Origin: CAWKEY01 sp963848675
Lineage (GTDB): Bacteria > Pseudomonadota > Gammaproteobacteria > Methylococcales > Methylomonadaceae
Direction of reading: 5' to 3'
Assembly: GCA_963848675.1 (NCBI GenBank)
Contig: CAWKEY010000015.1
Coordinates: 24,102 to 88,101, forward strand
Length of the DNA: 64,000 bases
Under the pieces are notes generated by a model, which worked only from the letters and a program-made list of their open reading frames with translations, ran no database searches and had not been told where the DNA came from. Both the position numbers and the translations under genes were made by a program. Shown piece by piece: positions 25,309 to 34,009 of the stretch (position 1 is its first letter; every line of letters begins with the position of its first letter).

Positions 25309-25549
25309 TCCACGAAAAGCACGAAAGAGACAGAAGAAATCAGAAGGGTGTATTGATTTAGCTATTCAGCGGCATATGTCATTCCCGGCAGAGCGAGGAA
25401 TCTTGAGGCCTGTACTCTTGCCCCAGCGCTTAAGATTTCTCCCGTTGGTCGAAATGACAGTACAATCCAGCACCTTGCGAAAATCGCTGAATAGATACCA
25501 ATTCGGTATCTCTTGAGAAATTTTCGTGCTTTTTGTGGTTTCGTGGATG
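25295..25549. repeat. MITE-like repeat, copy 2
   Basis: It begins AAACCGCAGTTAGTCCACG and continues AAAAGCACGAAAG, matching copy 1 at 5326-5355. It closes with TTTTCGTGCTTTTTGTGG (25520-25537) and TTTCGTGGAT, the inverted counterpart. The centre differs from copy 1 because a second small element (25362-25494) sits inside it. The left end supplies the jetD stop codon; the right end stops about 24 bases short of the sbcD start. Confidence 0.75.
25362..25494. mobile_element. Small nested element with 10-base inverted termini
   Basis: CTATTCAGCG at 25362-25371 is a perfect inverted match to CGCTGAATAG at 25485-25494, 133 bases end to end. Inside are GTCATTCCCGGCAGAGCGAG and an oppositely oriented TCGAAATGACAG. 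It has no coding potential. The equivalent place in MITE copy 1 holds different DNA, which supports a secondary insertion. Confidence 0.55.
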
Positions 25550-25572
25550 AAATTATTTTCAGGGGTAAACAA

Positions 25573-26949
25573 ATGTTAAGACTATTTCATACCGCAGACT
25601 GGCATCTGGGACATCATCTACATGGCGTATCGAGGCATTTGGAACATCAGCAGTTTCTGGATTGGTTATTGGATGAATTGCAAAATAAACAGGCCGACGC
25701 GCTGATTGTTGCCGGTGATATTTTTGATTCGGCAAATCCCTCTTCTGCCGCGCTGTCGCAGCTTTACGGTTTTCTGGTTAAAGCCAAGCTGCAGCAGCCG
25801 CAGCTTGATATTGTGCTGATCGGCGGCAATCACGATTCTGCGTCACGGCTGGATGCGCCGTCGCCCATTCTCAATGCCCTGGGCGTGACTGTGGTCGGCG
25901 GCTTGCCGCTGGACGAGCGGGGCAGCATTGCTTGGCAGCGTTTGTTGGTGCCGCTGACCAATGCGGCGGGCGAGATTGAAGCGTGGTGCGGCGCCATGCC
26001 GTTTTTGCGTAATGCCGATTTGCCGGCCGCCAGGGATGGTGGCCGAGACTGCTCCCGGCAGTCCTCGGCATCCCCTCCTTCCATGGAGGTCAGAAGTGTC
26101 GCAATCGGTAGGGAGCCGATGCGACCGACTCCCAGGGAGTGTGCAAATTCTACAGAACAGCCAGGCGAGCAAGACCAGGATCCCTTAATCGCCGGCATGA
26201 AAGCGCGGTATGCGGAATTGTTTGCACAGCTGGAACAACAGGCGGGCAATGATGCAAGTCTGATTTTGACGGGGCATTGTTATATGGTCAATGGTGCGGT
26301 GTCTGACTTAAGCGAACGCAAAATATTGGGTGGCAACCAGCATGCGCTGCCGGTTGAATTGTTTCCTGAGAATATTGCTTATGTGGCCTTGGGACATTTG
26401 CATTTGGCGCAGCGGGTCGGTGTGCATGAGCATATTCGTTACAGCGGATCGCCGATTCCGCTGTCGTTTGATGAAACTAATTATTTACATCAGGTTCTTC
26501 AAGTTGATGTCCGGATAGGTCAGCCCGTTGCACCCGCCGTCATCAAAATCCCCCGCAGCGTTCAATTACTCAGAGTCCCCAACGGCAAAGACTTCGCCGC
26601 ATTGTCAGAGGTGATAGGGCAATTGGAAAACCTGACCCTCGACGATTTGCCGCTAGAACAAAGACCGCTGCTTGAATTGAGAATCAGGCTGGAAAAACCT
26701 GAGCCCGGTTTGCGTCAGCAAATTGAGGGCATCATCGCCAAACTGCCGGTGCGTTTATTGAAAATATCCACGGCTTACAGTGGCAGCGACAGCAGTCTGG
26801 CGGATATAAATATCGAAGAACGCCTGGAAGAACTGCAACCGCTGGATGTTTTCCAGCGCTGCTATCAAAACAAATATGACCAGGATGCGCCCGAAGCTAT
26901 AAATGCATTGTTTAACGAGTTGGTTGAAAGCCTGCAAGGAGCAGAATAA
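25573..26949 (+). CDS. sbcD: Exonuclease subunit SbcD with in-frame repeat insertion
   Basis: Mre11-family nuclease subunit of SbcCD, which opens hairpins and processes DNA ends. 458 aa, longer than the usual 400 or so. Phosphoesterase motifs: FHTADWHLGH at the start, IVAGDIFD, LIGGNHDS, LTGHCYMVNG, and ALGHLHLAQ. The ATG at 25573 has AGGGG seven bases upstream; the frame runs back to 25513 through repeat DNA. Residues about 155-195 (GGRDCSRQSS through ECANSTEQ) are encoded by palindromic repeat DNA and replace what is normally a short loop after MPFLRNADLP. The reading frame survives and all metal ligands remain, so the enzyme may still work. Its stop overlaps the sbcC start by one base. Confidence 0.93.
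   Translation: MLRLFHTADWHLGHHLHGVSRHLEHQQFLDWLLDELQNKQADALIVAGDIFDSANPSSAALSQLYGFLVKAKLQQPQLDIVLIGGNHDSASRLDAPSPILNALGVTVVGGLPLDERGSIAWQRLLVPLTNAAGEIEAWCGAMPFLRNADLPAARDGGRDCSRQSSASPPSMEVRSVAIGREPMRPTPRECANSTEQPGEQDQDPLIAGMKARYAELFAQLEQQAGNDASLILTGHCYMVNGAVSDLSERKILGGNQHALPVELFPENIAYVALGHLHLAQRVGVHEHIRYSGSPIPLSFDETNYLHQVLQVDVRIGQPVAPAVIKIPRSVQLLRVPNGKDFAALSEVIGQLENLTLDDLPLEQRPLLELRIRLEKPEPGLRQQIEGIIAKLPVRLLKISTAYSGSDSSLADINIEERLEELQPLDVFQRCYQNKYDQDAPEAINALFNELVESLQGAE
26029..26160. repeat. Palindromic repeat inserted within sbcD
   Basis: About 130 bases with several hairpins in series: GCCGAGACTGC-TCCCG-GCAGTCCTCGGC (26042-26069, one bulged C), CCTCC-TTCCAT-GGAGG, and ACTCCC-AGGGAGT. Such clustered palindromes are typical of intergenic repeats, yet here they lie in coding sequence and keep the frame open. 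The boundaries are approximate, set where SbcD-like sequence stops and resumes (EQDQDPLIAGMKARY). Confidence 0.7.
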
Positions 26950-29900
26950 TGCGCATTCTGGCGATTCGTGGAAAAAACCTGGCCAGTTTGGCCGAGCCCT
27001 TTGAGATTTTGCTAAATTCCGGCCCGTTGGCGCAGGCCGGTTTATTTGCCATAACGGGACACACCGGCGCTGGTAAAAGCACAATTTTGGATGCATTGTG
27101 TCTGGCGCTGTATGACAAAATCCCGCGCCTGCCGGAGGGTCACGGTTTTGCGGTCGGCCATAAAGACGAGGATGAAAATCTGCGCGTGACCAGCAATGAT
27201 GTGCGCTCGATATTGCGCCGCGGCACCAGCCACGCCTATGCCGAAGTGGATTTTATTGGCAAGGATAAACATCACTACCGCGCACGTTGGGAAGTCAGCA
27301 AAGCCCGAGGCAAAGCCGATGGCCGCTTGCAGGCGCAGGAAGTCACCTTAAGCAAGATTGACGACGGCCAGCGCATCGGCCAGGGCAAGAAAAACACGCT
27401 GGAACTAATTAGCGAGTTGATCGACCTTAACTTTGACCAGTTCCGCCGCTCGGTATTATTGGCGCAGGGCGATTTTGCCGCGTTTTTAAAAGCTAAAAAA
27501 GACGAGCGCTCCAGTTTGCTTGAGCGCATCACCGGTACCGAGCTGTATTCCGAACTGTCCATCGCCGCCTTCGAACGGGCCCGGCAGGAAAAAGATGCGT
27601 TAACCCAGATTACAAACCGCATGCTGGATCAAATCCCGCTAGACGCAGAAGCACGTCAATTGCTGGAACAACAACGCGATCAATTCATCAGCCAGTTGGC
27701 CGAACTGGATAAGCAAATCACCAGCAACCAGAAAATAATCGACTGGTATGTTGAACTGAAAAAACTGCAAGAAGCTGAACGAGTTGCCCGTGACACGCTT
27801 GCCGGTAGTCAACAGGCGTGGGATGCGGCAGAAAACGAGCGGCAGTTAATACAAAAAGTCGAAGCTGCGCAGCCGTTAAGGCCGCTGTTAAGCCAGTACC
27901 AAACCGCGGATACAGAATACCGGGACGCCCAGCAAAAGCTTAAAGACAGCATTAATCAGCAATTAGCCACTGCAACAAAACTGCAGACGGCAAAGGAGCA
28001 GCTTTCCCTTCTGGCAGGTGCGTTAGTAGATGCCGAACATCAACAACAGCAGGCGCAACCGGTACTGATTAAAGCGCGGGCACTGGATACCCGCAGTGAG
28101 GTTATCCGGCAAACTGTCGGCACCCTGGCCGATGAAGAAAAACAGCTGCTTGCAGCCTTGAACAGCGCCGAAAAAGAACATCAAGGGTTATTAAGCCAGC
28201 AGGCCGAACACCGAGCGGCGCTGCAACGGCTTAACGAGTGGCTGGAACAAAATCAGGCGATTAAAGCCATCGCCGCCGAATGGAGCCGCTGGGATGCCGA
28301 GCTGGAACGTTATCAAACCTTGAATACCCGGAAAGCAGATGCCGAACTCGACGCGAATCAGTTAAGGCTGTCGGTTGTTAAGGACGAAGTAAGTCTGGCG
28401 GAACTAAAGCAGGCGATTGATGACACCCACAAAAAGCTGGAACAGCATCAACAGACGCTGATGCAACTTAAAAACCAGGATAGCCAAAAATCTCTTGAAG
28501 ATTTGCATCAGATAAAAGACGGGCTTGAAATCAAGCGCGGACAGGTCGCCCAAGCACTGAGTCTGGCGAATAATGCCCAGGAACTGCAACAGGCTATCAA
28601 ACAGAATACGGCCAAACTGGCAGTTACCGGGCAGGCAATTAACGACAGCACGCTACAACTGCAAACCTTAAACCAGCAGCAGCTTGCCAATGGCATCGCT
28701 CTGAGCGAGGCAAAAAAAGCCTTGGAGCTGATTCAGGCTGCAACGCATAAAAACGCCGGACAGTTTCGCGCGTTGTTACAAGACGATCAGCCTTGTCCGG
28801 TTTGCGGCGCGCTTGAACATCCCTGGAAAGATCACGGCAGCATAGGTAATGAACATTCGGTAGCACAGAGAGCCCGTGTCGCCGAGTTGGAAAATGTGAA
28901 TGAAACGCTGATTAAAACTATCGCTGAACTGACCAAGAGCATCAGCCAAGCAAGGGAGCAGAAAACAGTATTAGCCGACAAGCTGGCCGAGGCGCAGACA
29001 AAACTGGCACAGTTCGGCAATGATTGGGCTGTTTTGGCGGTGCACGATAAGGTCGCATCGGTTCCAGACCGATTGCGACACTTCCACCATCCATGGCAGT
29101 CGGTTGATTTTCTAATCACAGATATTCAGTTGTTAGCTGAACTTAAAACCCACGAAGAGCAGATCAATTCCGCGCTGGAGCAAATCAGGCAGCAGGAAAA
29201 AGCGGCTCTTGAATTACAAAAACAGCTCAAAGCAGCACAGGATTTATTCGATGCGGCCAAGCTGAACAAGGAAAACCTAACTGCCGGACACACATCGCTG
29301 GATAAGCAGCACGCCAAAAATAAAGCCGACATGGAGCATGTCACTGCCGGTATCCAGGAGCTGGAAAAACAACTCCAGGCGATAGTCGATTTATTGGCGA
29401 CACCGTTCCAGCAGTTGGATAGCTGGCAGTCCTGTCTAAAGAATTCCACCAATGAATTCAGACAAAATTACACGGCTAAAGCGCAGCAATTTCAGTACAC
29501 CGAACAGCAGATTGTAGTTGCTGCCCAAGCCCTGGAAAAAATCAACCACGATGAAAAACTCGCCGCGCAGGCATTAACACAATGCCGGCAACAGCACCGG
29601 CTTAAACAGGCCGAGTTAAAGGCGCAAACGGCAGCACAACAGCAACTGGCAGTCGAGCGCGCTGCGGTGTTGCCAGGGCTTGCTGCCGACAATTATGAAC
29701 ACACCATCAATGACCGCGTGGTGACCGCGAGAGCGGCGTACCAACAGGCTGGCCATGCGCTCAGTCAGGCAGAAGCCCAGCTGGCAGCCCATCAACAAGA
29801 TCAGCAGCATTGGCACACTGAAACTGGCAGACGCTTCAGCAACCAGGAAAAAGCCCTCAACGCGCTGAACCAGTCACTGGAAAACCAGGGCATTGACCTT

Positions 29901-30734
29901 GAACAGTTAAGCCGGTTGCTGGAAAAAGACGAGCATTGGCTGGTTGGCCAGAAAACCAAAATCGTGACCCTGGAGCGCCGCCTGCAAGAGGCTGCGGCAT
30001 TGTTAAAAGTAAAAGCCGAGGACTGCCTTAAGCACCAAGGCAGTCCAGCCGAAATAGCTGAGGAAGATGCCAGTAAACTATCGGCCGGATTGCAGCAGCA
30101 AAGACAGACTGTGCATAGCCAAAAAGAAGAGCAAGTCATACTGCTGCGGGAAGATGATAAAAAAATCGAAACTGGACACCTTTTGAAAGCGGAGCTCGAC
30201 AGCCAACGCAACCGCTGGGAGCAATGGGAAAGCCTGAATGACACAATCGGCTCAAAAAACGGCGCCAAGTTTCGCACCTTTGCCCAAAGTCTGACCCTGG
30301 AAGCATTGCTTGCTTACAGCAATCGGCATCTTGAAGATTTTGCCAAGCGCTACGTTCTGCAGCGGGTGCCCGGCAGTGCCCTGGAGCTGCAAATTATAGA
30401 CCGCGACATGGCCGATGACGTGCGCAGCGTACACAGCTTGTCCGGCGGCGAAAGTTTCTTGGTGTCTTTGGCGCTGGCCTTGGGCTTGGCATCATTGTCA
30501 TCGAACAAAACCCAGGTTGAATCGCTGTTTATCGACGAAGGCTTCGGCAGTCTTGATCCGGAAACACTCGACATGGCCATCGCCAGTCTGGACAGCTTGC
30601 AAGCCTTGGGCAGAAAAGTCGGCGTCATCTCGCATGTGCCAATTCTGGTTGAGCGCATCGGCGCGAAGGTGGTAGTTGAAAAACAAGGGGGCGGGCGCAG
30701 TCGTGTGGTGGTTGATGGCGCATGGTGCCAATGA
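26949..30734 (+). CDS. sbcC: Exonuclease subunit SbcC
   Basis: Rad50-like SMC ATPase partner of SbcD, 1261 aa. Walker A GHTGAGKST (37-45), then RRSVLLAQGDFAAFLKA (Q-loop region) and ERSSLLERITGTELY. Two very long Gln/Glu/Ala-rich coiled coils meet at the zinc hook CPVC (616-619). The signature HSLSGGESFLVSLALALGLA lies near 1160 and Walker B SLFIDEGFGSLD near 1193-1204. The ATG overlaps the sbcD stop (TAATG), so the pair is a tight operon. Length is at the upper end of the family. It lies directly downstream of the Wadjet operon, separated only by the MITE-like repeat and sbcD. Confidence 0.95.
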   Translation: MRILAIRGKNLASLAEPFEILLNSGPLAQAGLFAITGHTGAGKSTILDALCLALYDKIPRLPEGHGFAVGHKDEDENLRVTSNDVRSILRRGTSHAYAEVDFIGKDKHHYRARWEVSKARGKADGRLQAQEVTLSKIDDGQRIGQGKKNTLELISELIDLNFDQFRRSVLLAQGDFAAFLKAKKDERSSLLERITGTELYSELSIAAFERARQEKDALTQITNRMLDQIPLDAEARQLLEQQRDQFISQLAELDKQITSNQKIIDWYVELKKLQEAERVARDTLAGSQQAWDAAENERQLIQKVEAAQPLRPLLSQYQTADTEYRDAQQKLKDSINQQLATATKLQTAKEQLSLLAGALVDAEHQQQQAQPVLIKARALDTRSEVIRQTVGTLADEEKQLLAALNSAEKEHQGLLSQQAEHRAALQRLNEWLEQNQAIKAIAAEWSRWDAELERYQTLNTRKADAELDANQLRLSVVKDEVSLAELKQAIDDTHKKLEQHQQTLMQLKNQDSQKSLEDLHQIKDGLEIKRGQVAQALSLANNAQELQQAIKQNTAKLAVTGQAINDSTLQLQTLNQQQLANGIALSEAKKALELIQAATHKNAGQFRALLQDDQPCPVCGALEHPWKDHGSIGNEHSVAQRARVAELENVNETLIKTIAELTKSISQAREQKTVLADKLAEAQTKLAQFGNDWAVLAVHDKVASVPDRLRHFHHPWQSVDFLITDIQLLAELKTHEEQINSALEQIRQQEKAALELQKQLKAAQDLFDAAKLNKENLTAGHTSLDKQHAKNKADMEHVTAGIQELEKQLQAIVDLLATPFQQLDSWQSCLKNSTNEFRQNYTAKAQQFQYTEQQIVVAAQALEKINHDEKLAAQALTQCRQQHRLKQAELKAQTAAQQQLAVERAAVLPGLAADNYEHTINDRVVTARAAYQQAGHALSQAEAQLAAHQQDQQHWHTETGRRFSNQEKALNALNQSLENQGIDLEQLSRLLEKDEHWLVGQKTKIVTLERRLQEAAALLKVKAEDCLKHQGSPAEIAEEDASKLSAGLQQQRQTVHSQKEEQVILLREDDKKIETGHLLKAELDSQRNRWEQWESLNDTIGSKNGAKFRTFAQSLTLEALLAYSNRHLEDFAKRYVLQRVPGSALELQIIDRDMADDVRSVHSLSGGESFLVSLALALGLASLSSNKTQVESLFIDEGFGSLDPETLDMAIASLDSLQALGRKVGVISHVPILVERIGAKVVVEKQGGGRSRVVVDGAWCQ

Positions 30735-30911
30735 TCATCGAAGGGCTGCCAGTAAACACCAGTCACAGGTATGTGAATGTATCAGTGCCTAAGCCGGGCG
30801 GCAGGGCATTTTGCAAGTTACCCTCCATGGCTCCGGATTACAGGCTGTCTGACCGGCTTCAGATTTAAGCTTGCATTGCCGTTGTTGAAGCGGGTGGCTA
30901 TAACTCAATCG

Positions 30912-31019
30912 AACAACGGCTGTTATAGGACATTGGTTGCTTTGGTGGGCTTGCATGTGGCCGCAGTGCTTAAACACCGGTTTATTGATCGCCGCCGCGT
31001 CCTGCTGCGGATACTATAA
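30912..31019 (+). pseudogene. C-terminal fragment of a cytochrome b561 gene
   Basis: The frame ending at the TAA at 31017-31019 reads TLVALVGLHVAAVLKHRFID followed by RRRVLLRIL. This is the typical end of bacterial cytochrome b561, where a membrane-helix histidine (LHVAA) is followed by LKHxFIDRDxVLxRML. The upstream part of the protein (four helices, other heme histidines) is absent; the preceding codons look unrelated. It is a decayed remnant just before the symporter gene. Confidence 0.65.
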
Positions 31020-31077
31020 CCGGCCGCTGTTGCTCTCATGCATGAGCAAAGTGGCCATTTCCAAGGCAGCAAATTCA

Positions 31078-32331
31078 ATGATCAGATTATCTATTAATCA
31101 TCAAATTGCCCTAGGCACTGTGATCGGTGTTGTCATGGGTCTATGGCTGCAAACCTTGCCGGCTGATGACGGCAACAAACAAACACTTCTGACCGGCGCG
31201 GAATTAATCAGCGGGGTGTTTATCGATTTGTTAAAGATGATCCTGGCGCCGCTGGTGTTTACGTCTATCACAGTGGGCGTGGCCAATTTGCGGGCCCAGC
31301 AGGATATGCATCGAATATGGCTAAGCACATTGGTTTATTTTGCGGCGACTTCTCTGATAGCCATTGGCGAAGGTTTGTTTACGGCTAATGTCTTTGCGCC
31401 GGGCAGCGGCCTGGATAGCGCGCTTTTCCAGGAAGCCAGGCAACAAGGCGGCGGCGTGGCTTCCATTTCCCCGTATGAATTTATAAATAGCGTCTTGCAC
31501 GCGTTATTCATCAATCCTGTATCGGCGCTGGCACAAGGCAATATTTTGGCGATTGTCTGCTTTGCATTATTTCTGGGTATTGCCCTGGTTGTCGGTGGTG
31601 AACGTTATCGCAACATGCGTCTGCTGTTACAGGAAAGTCTGGAAATTTTATTGCGCATGATCGCCTGGATCATGCATGTGGCGCCTTTGGGGATTATGGC
31701 TTTGCTGATTAAGCTGTTTGCCACGCAGGAGCATGGTCTGCTGCTGACGCTGGCTGAATTTGTGGCGGTCATAATTGGCACCACCTTGTTGCATGGGCTG
31801 GTGGTGTTGCCTGTGTTGCTGTATCTGTTTACCGGGATGAAGCCCGGGCGGTTTTGGGGCGGGGCCCAGAAAGCCTTGATCACCGCATTTGCGACCAGTT
31901 CCAGTTCCGCGACCTTGCCGGTGAGTTTGCATTGCGCGGAGCAACATTTGCACATTAAGCCCGATATTGCCGGATTTGTTTTGCCTTTGGGCGCAACCAT
32001 GAACATGGATGGCAGCGCATTGTATGAGGCGGGTGCCGCTCTGTTTGTTGCGCAACTGATGGGTATTGAGCTGAATGGTGTTCAGCAATTGATTGTTTGT
32101 TTGACCGCCATGCTCGGCTCCATTGGTGCGCCCGGCATCCCGAGCGCCGGTATGGTGACTATGGTCATGGTCTTGCAGGCAGTGGGGCTGCCGGCCGAGG
32201 CCATAGCCATTCTATTACCTATGGATAAACTGCTCGATACCATTCGCACGGTGGTCAATGTGGAAGGCGACATGATTGGCGGATTAATTGTTCAAAGCCA
32301 GCTGCGACGCAGGCGCCGCCAGCAATCGTGA
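31078..32331 (+). CDS. Dicarboxylate/amino acid:cation symporter
   Basis: A 417 aa inner-membrane symporter of the DAACS family (GltP/DctA-like), importing C4-dicarboxylates, glutamate or aspartate with H+ or Na+. Family marks: GVFIDLLKMILAPLVFTSIT near the start, the serine-rich ATSSSSATLPVSL hairpin, PLGATMNMDGSALYE, and the substrate loop GSIGAPGIPSAGMVTMVM. DKLLDTIRTVVNVEGD contains the conserved aspartate and arginine near the C-terminus. I chose the ATG at 31078 because the first helix begins just after; the frame is open from 30937 and the ATG at 31042 is an alternative. The exact substrate is not evident. Confidence 0.9.
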   Translation: MIRLSINHQIALGTVIGVVMGLWLQTLPADDGNKQTLLTGAELISGVFIDLLKMILAPLVFTSITVGVANLRAQQDMHRIWLSTLVYFAATSLIAIGEGLFTANVFAPGSGLDSALFQEARQQGGGVASISPYEFINSVLHALFINPVSALAQGNILAIVCFALFLGIALVVGGERYRNMRLLLQESLEILLRMIAWIMHVAPLGIMALLIKLFATQEHGLLLTLAEFVAVIIGTTLLHGLVVLPVLLYLFTGMKPGRFWGGAQKALITAFATSSSSATLPVSLHCAEQHLHIKPDIAGFVLPLGATMNMDGSALYEAGAALFVAQLMGIELNGVQQLIVCLTAMLGSIGAPGIPSAGMVTMVMVLQAVGLPAEAIAILLPMDKLLDTIRTVVNVEGDMIGGLIVQSQLRRRRRQQS

Positions 32332-32352
32332 GCTGTTGGTTTAGCAACAGCT
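32331..32352 (+). terminator. Hairpin at symporter stop codon
   Basis: AGCTGTTG-GTTTAG-CAACAGCT, a perfect 8-base stem overlapping the end of the symporter gene. No T-run follows, so it is a possible rho-assisted terminator or a transcript-stabilising hairpin. Confidence 0.35.
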
Positions 32353-32523
32353 TGTCAGCATTGTTTGCTGTCTGGACAGCAAGCGCTTGCTAGTGCTGAT
32401 GACTTGCCTGGTCATTTTTGCTTCCGCCGCCAGTAAGGTAGTGTTTCCCCGAGTCCGGCAAAGGCCTCTTGCTTGTCGGTCTGCCAGGCCCTGGCGGCTG
32501 TCACTACGCCGCTTTAAACCTAC

Positions 32524-33690
32524 TTAAATCACCCGCACCGACAATACGCCGTGAATCGACTGCAATTGAGTCAGTGCTGATTCGGATATCGCACTATCGA
32601 GGTCGATGAGGGTATAGGAGTAGGTGCCACGCGATTTGTTGAGCATCTCGCTGATGTTGATATTATTTTCGGCCAGCGTGGTGGTAATCTGGCCCACCAT
32701 ATTGGGGACATTCTCGAAGGCAATGGCTAATCTTACCCTTCCGGTACGCGGCAAGCTGACATCCGGAAAATTGACCGAGCGCCGGATATTGCCATTTTCC
32801 AGAAAATCGCGGATTTGCTCGGCAACCATCGCCGCGCAATTGTCTTCGGCTTCGGCTGTTGATGCGCCAAGATGCGGTAATTCTATGGATTTCGGATGTT
32901 GCAGCAGAGCATTGGATGGAAAATCCGAGACATAGGCGTGCAGCTTGCCTGCGTCCAAAGCACTGACCACGGTAGCTTCGTCGACCACCGGGGCGCGCGA
33001 GAAATTGAGCAAAGTCGCCTGATGTTTGATGTGCCTGATGCGCTGGCTATTAATCAGGCCACGGGTATACTCGTTAAGCGGTACATGCAGGGTGATGAAA
33101 TCCGAGCGCGCTAGCAGATCGTCGAGGCTGGCGGCCTGAACCGCTGAAGACGATAGCTGCCAGGCGCTTTCCACCGTCATTTGCGGATCGAACCCGATTA
33201 CCGTCATGCCCAGCGCAGTGGCCGCGTTGCTGACTTTTACACCAATCGCACCCAGACCCACTACACCCAGGGTTTTTCCGGCCAATTCAAAACCGGCAAA
33301 GCGCTTTTTGCCTTTTTCGACCTGAGCGTTGAGGCTCTCGTCATCGCCTTCCAGCGTGCGGATGAAATGCAGGGCCTCCGGAATATTGCGCGCCGCCAAC
33401 AGCATTCCGGCGACTACCAGTTCCGCCACGGCATTGGCATTGGCGCCCGGCGCGTTGAATACCGGAATGCCCCGGCTGGAGTAATCAGCCACGGGAATAT
33501 TATTGACGCCGGTGCCCGCGCGACCGACGGCTTTCAGGGTTTCCGGAATAGCGACGCCGTGCAAGTCCAAAGATCTAAGCAAAATGGCATCAGGGTTGCT
33601 GATGTTGTCGGCGACTTGAAACTCCTTGGGTGGCAATTTGTTTAAACCGGCAGAGGAGATATTGTTATAGGTTAATATTTTGAAGGTCAT
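32524..33690 (-). CDS. serA: D-3-phosphoglycerate dehydrogenase-like protein
   Basis: NAD-dependent 2-hydroxyacid dehydrogenase, probably the first enzyme of serine synthesis from 3-phosphoglycerate. 388 aa. Seen: GRAGTGVNNIPV, the Rossmann loop GVVGLGAIGVKVSN, LNFSRAPVVDE, and PHLGASTAEAEDN with the catalytic histidine, followed by a C-terminal ACT domain (about 318-388, starting AIAFENVPNMVGQI). The shortened layout without the extra ASB domain is found in many bacteria. It stands alone on the minus strand. The SerA role is the best fit; other hydroxyacid dehydrogenases share the core, but the ACT domain makes them less likely. Confidence 0.88.
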   Translation of the reverse strand: MTFKILTYNNISSAGLNKLPPKEFQVADNISNPDAILLRSLDLHGVAIPETLKAVGRAGTGVNNIPVADYSSRGIPVFNAPGANANAVAELVVAGMLLAARNIPEALHFIRTLEGDDESLNAQVEKGKKRFAGFELAGKTLGVVGLGAIGVKVSNAATALGMTVIGFDPQMTVESAWQLSSSAVQAASLDDLLARSDFITLHVPLNEYTRGLINSQRIRHIKHQATLLNFSRAPVVDEATVVSALDAGKLHAYVSDFPSNALLQHPKSIELPHLGASTAEAEDNCAAMVAEQIRDFLENGNIRRSVNFPDVSLPRTGRVRLAIAFENVPNMVGQITTTLAENNINISEMLNKSRGTYSYTLIDLDSAISESALTQLQSIHGVLSVRVI

Positions 33691-34009
33691 GTTGTTTGAT
33701 GGATTTTGTTAAAAAGAAGCTTAATGACAGACTCTATGTTTACCATGCAAACCTGTCAAGGCAGCAATAGGATACTGCGCATTAGCGAATAAAAAAATGG
33801 CTTGGACTTATCCGCATCTTGCAACAGCAATGCCAGTGTCGCCTTGGATAGCTTGCATCTGATTAGGCAATGCGGATATTCGCCGGAAATAACGAAATCT
33901 CTGAGCAGTCTGTTTTATCAACAGTTGCCTGCGCCTCTCTGGCAGCCCTGAAATGGGGAGCAAGGGACGGGTAATTTTTGTGAAGATACCAACAAGCGAG
34001 AATTTTCCC
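33691..34009. other. Intergenic region without recognised features
   Basis: About 320 bases between the serA-like start and the end of the first GTPase gene. No convincing gene, RNA or repeat. It should hold the promoter of the serA-like gene, but no clear consensus is visible. Confidence 0.45.

Noticed and set aside
5323..25549. The two MITE-like copies as ends of a 20 kb composite element or island.
   Set aside because: They are in the same orientation with different centres, enclose housekeeping leucine genes, and have no transposase or target duplication.
30777..31019. An 80-codon frame taken as a full small gene.
   Set aside because: Only its last 35 codons resemble a protein (cytochrome b561 end); treated as a remnant.
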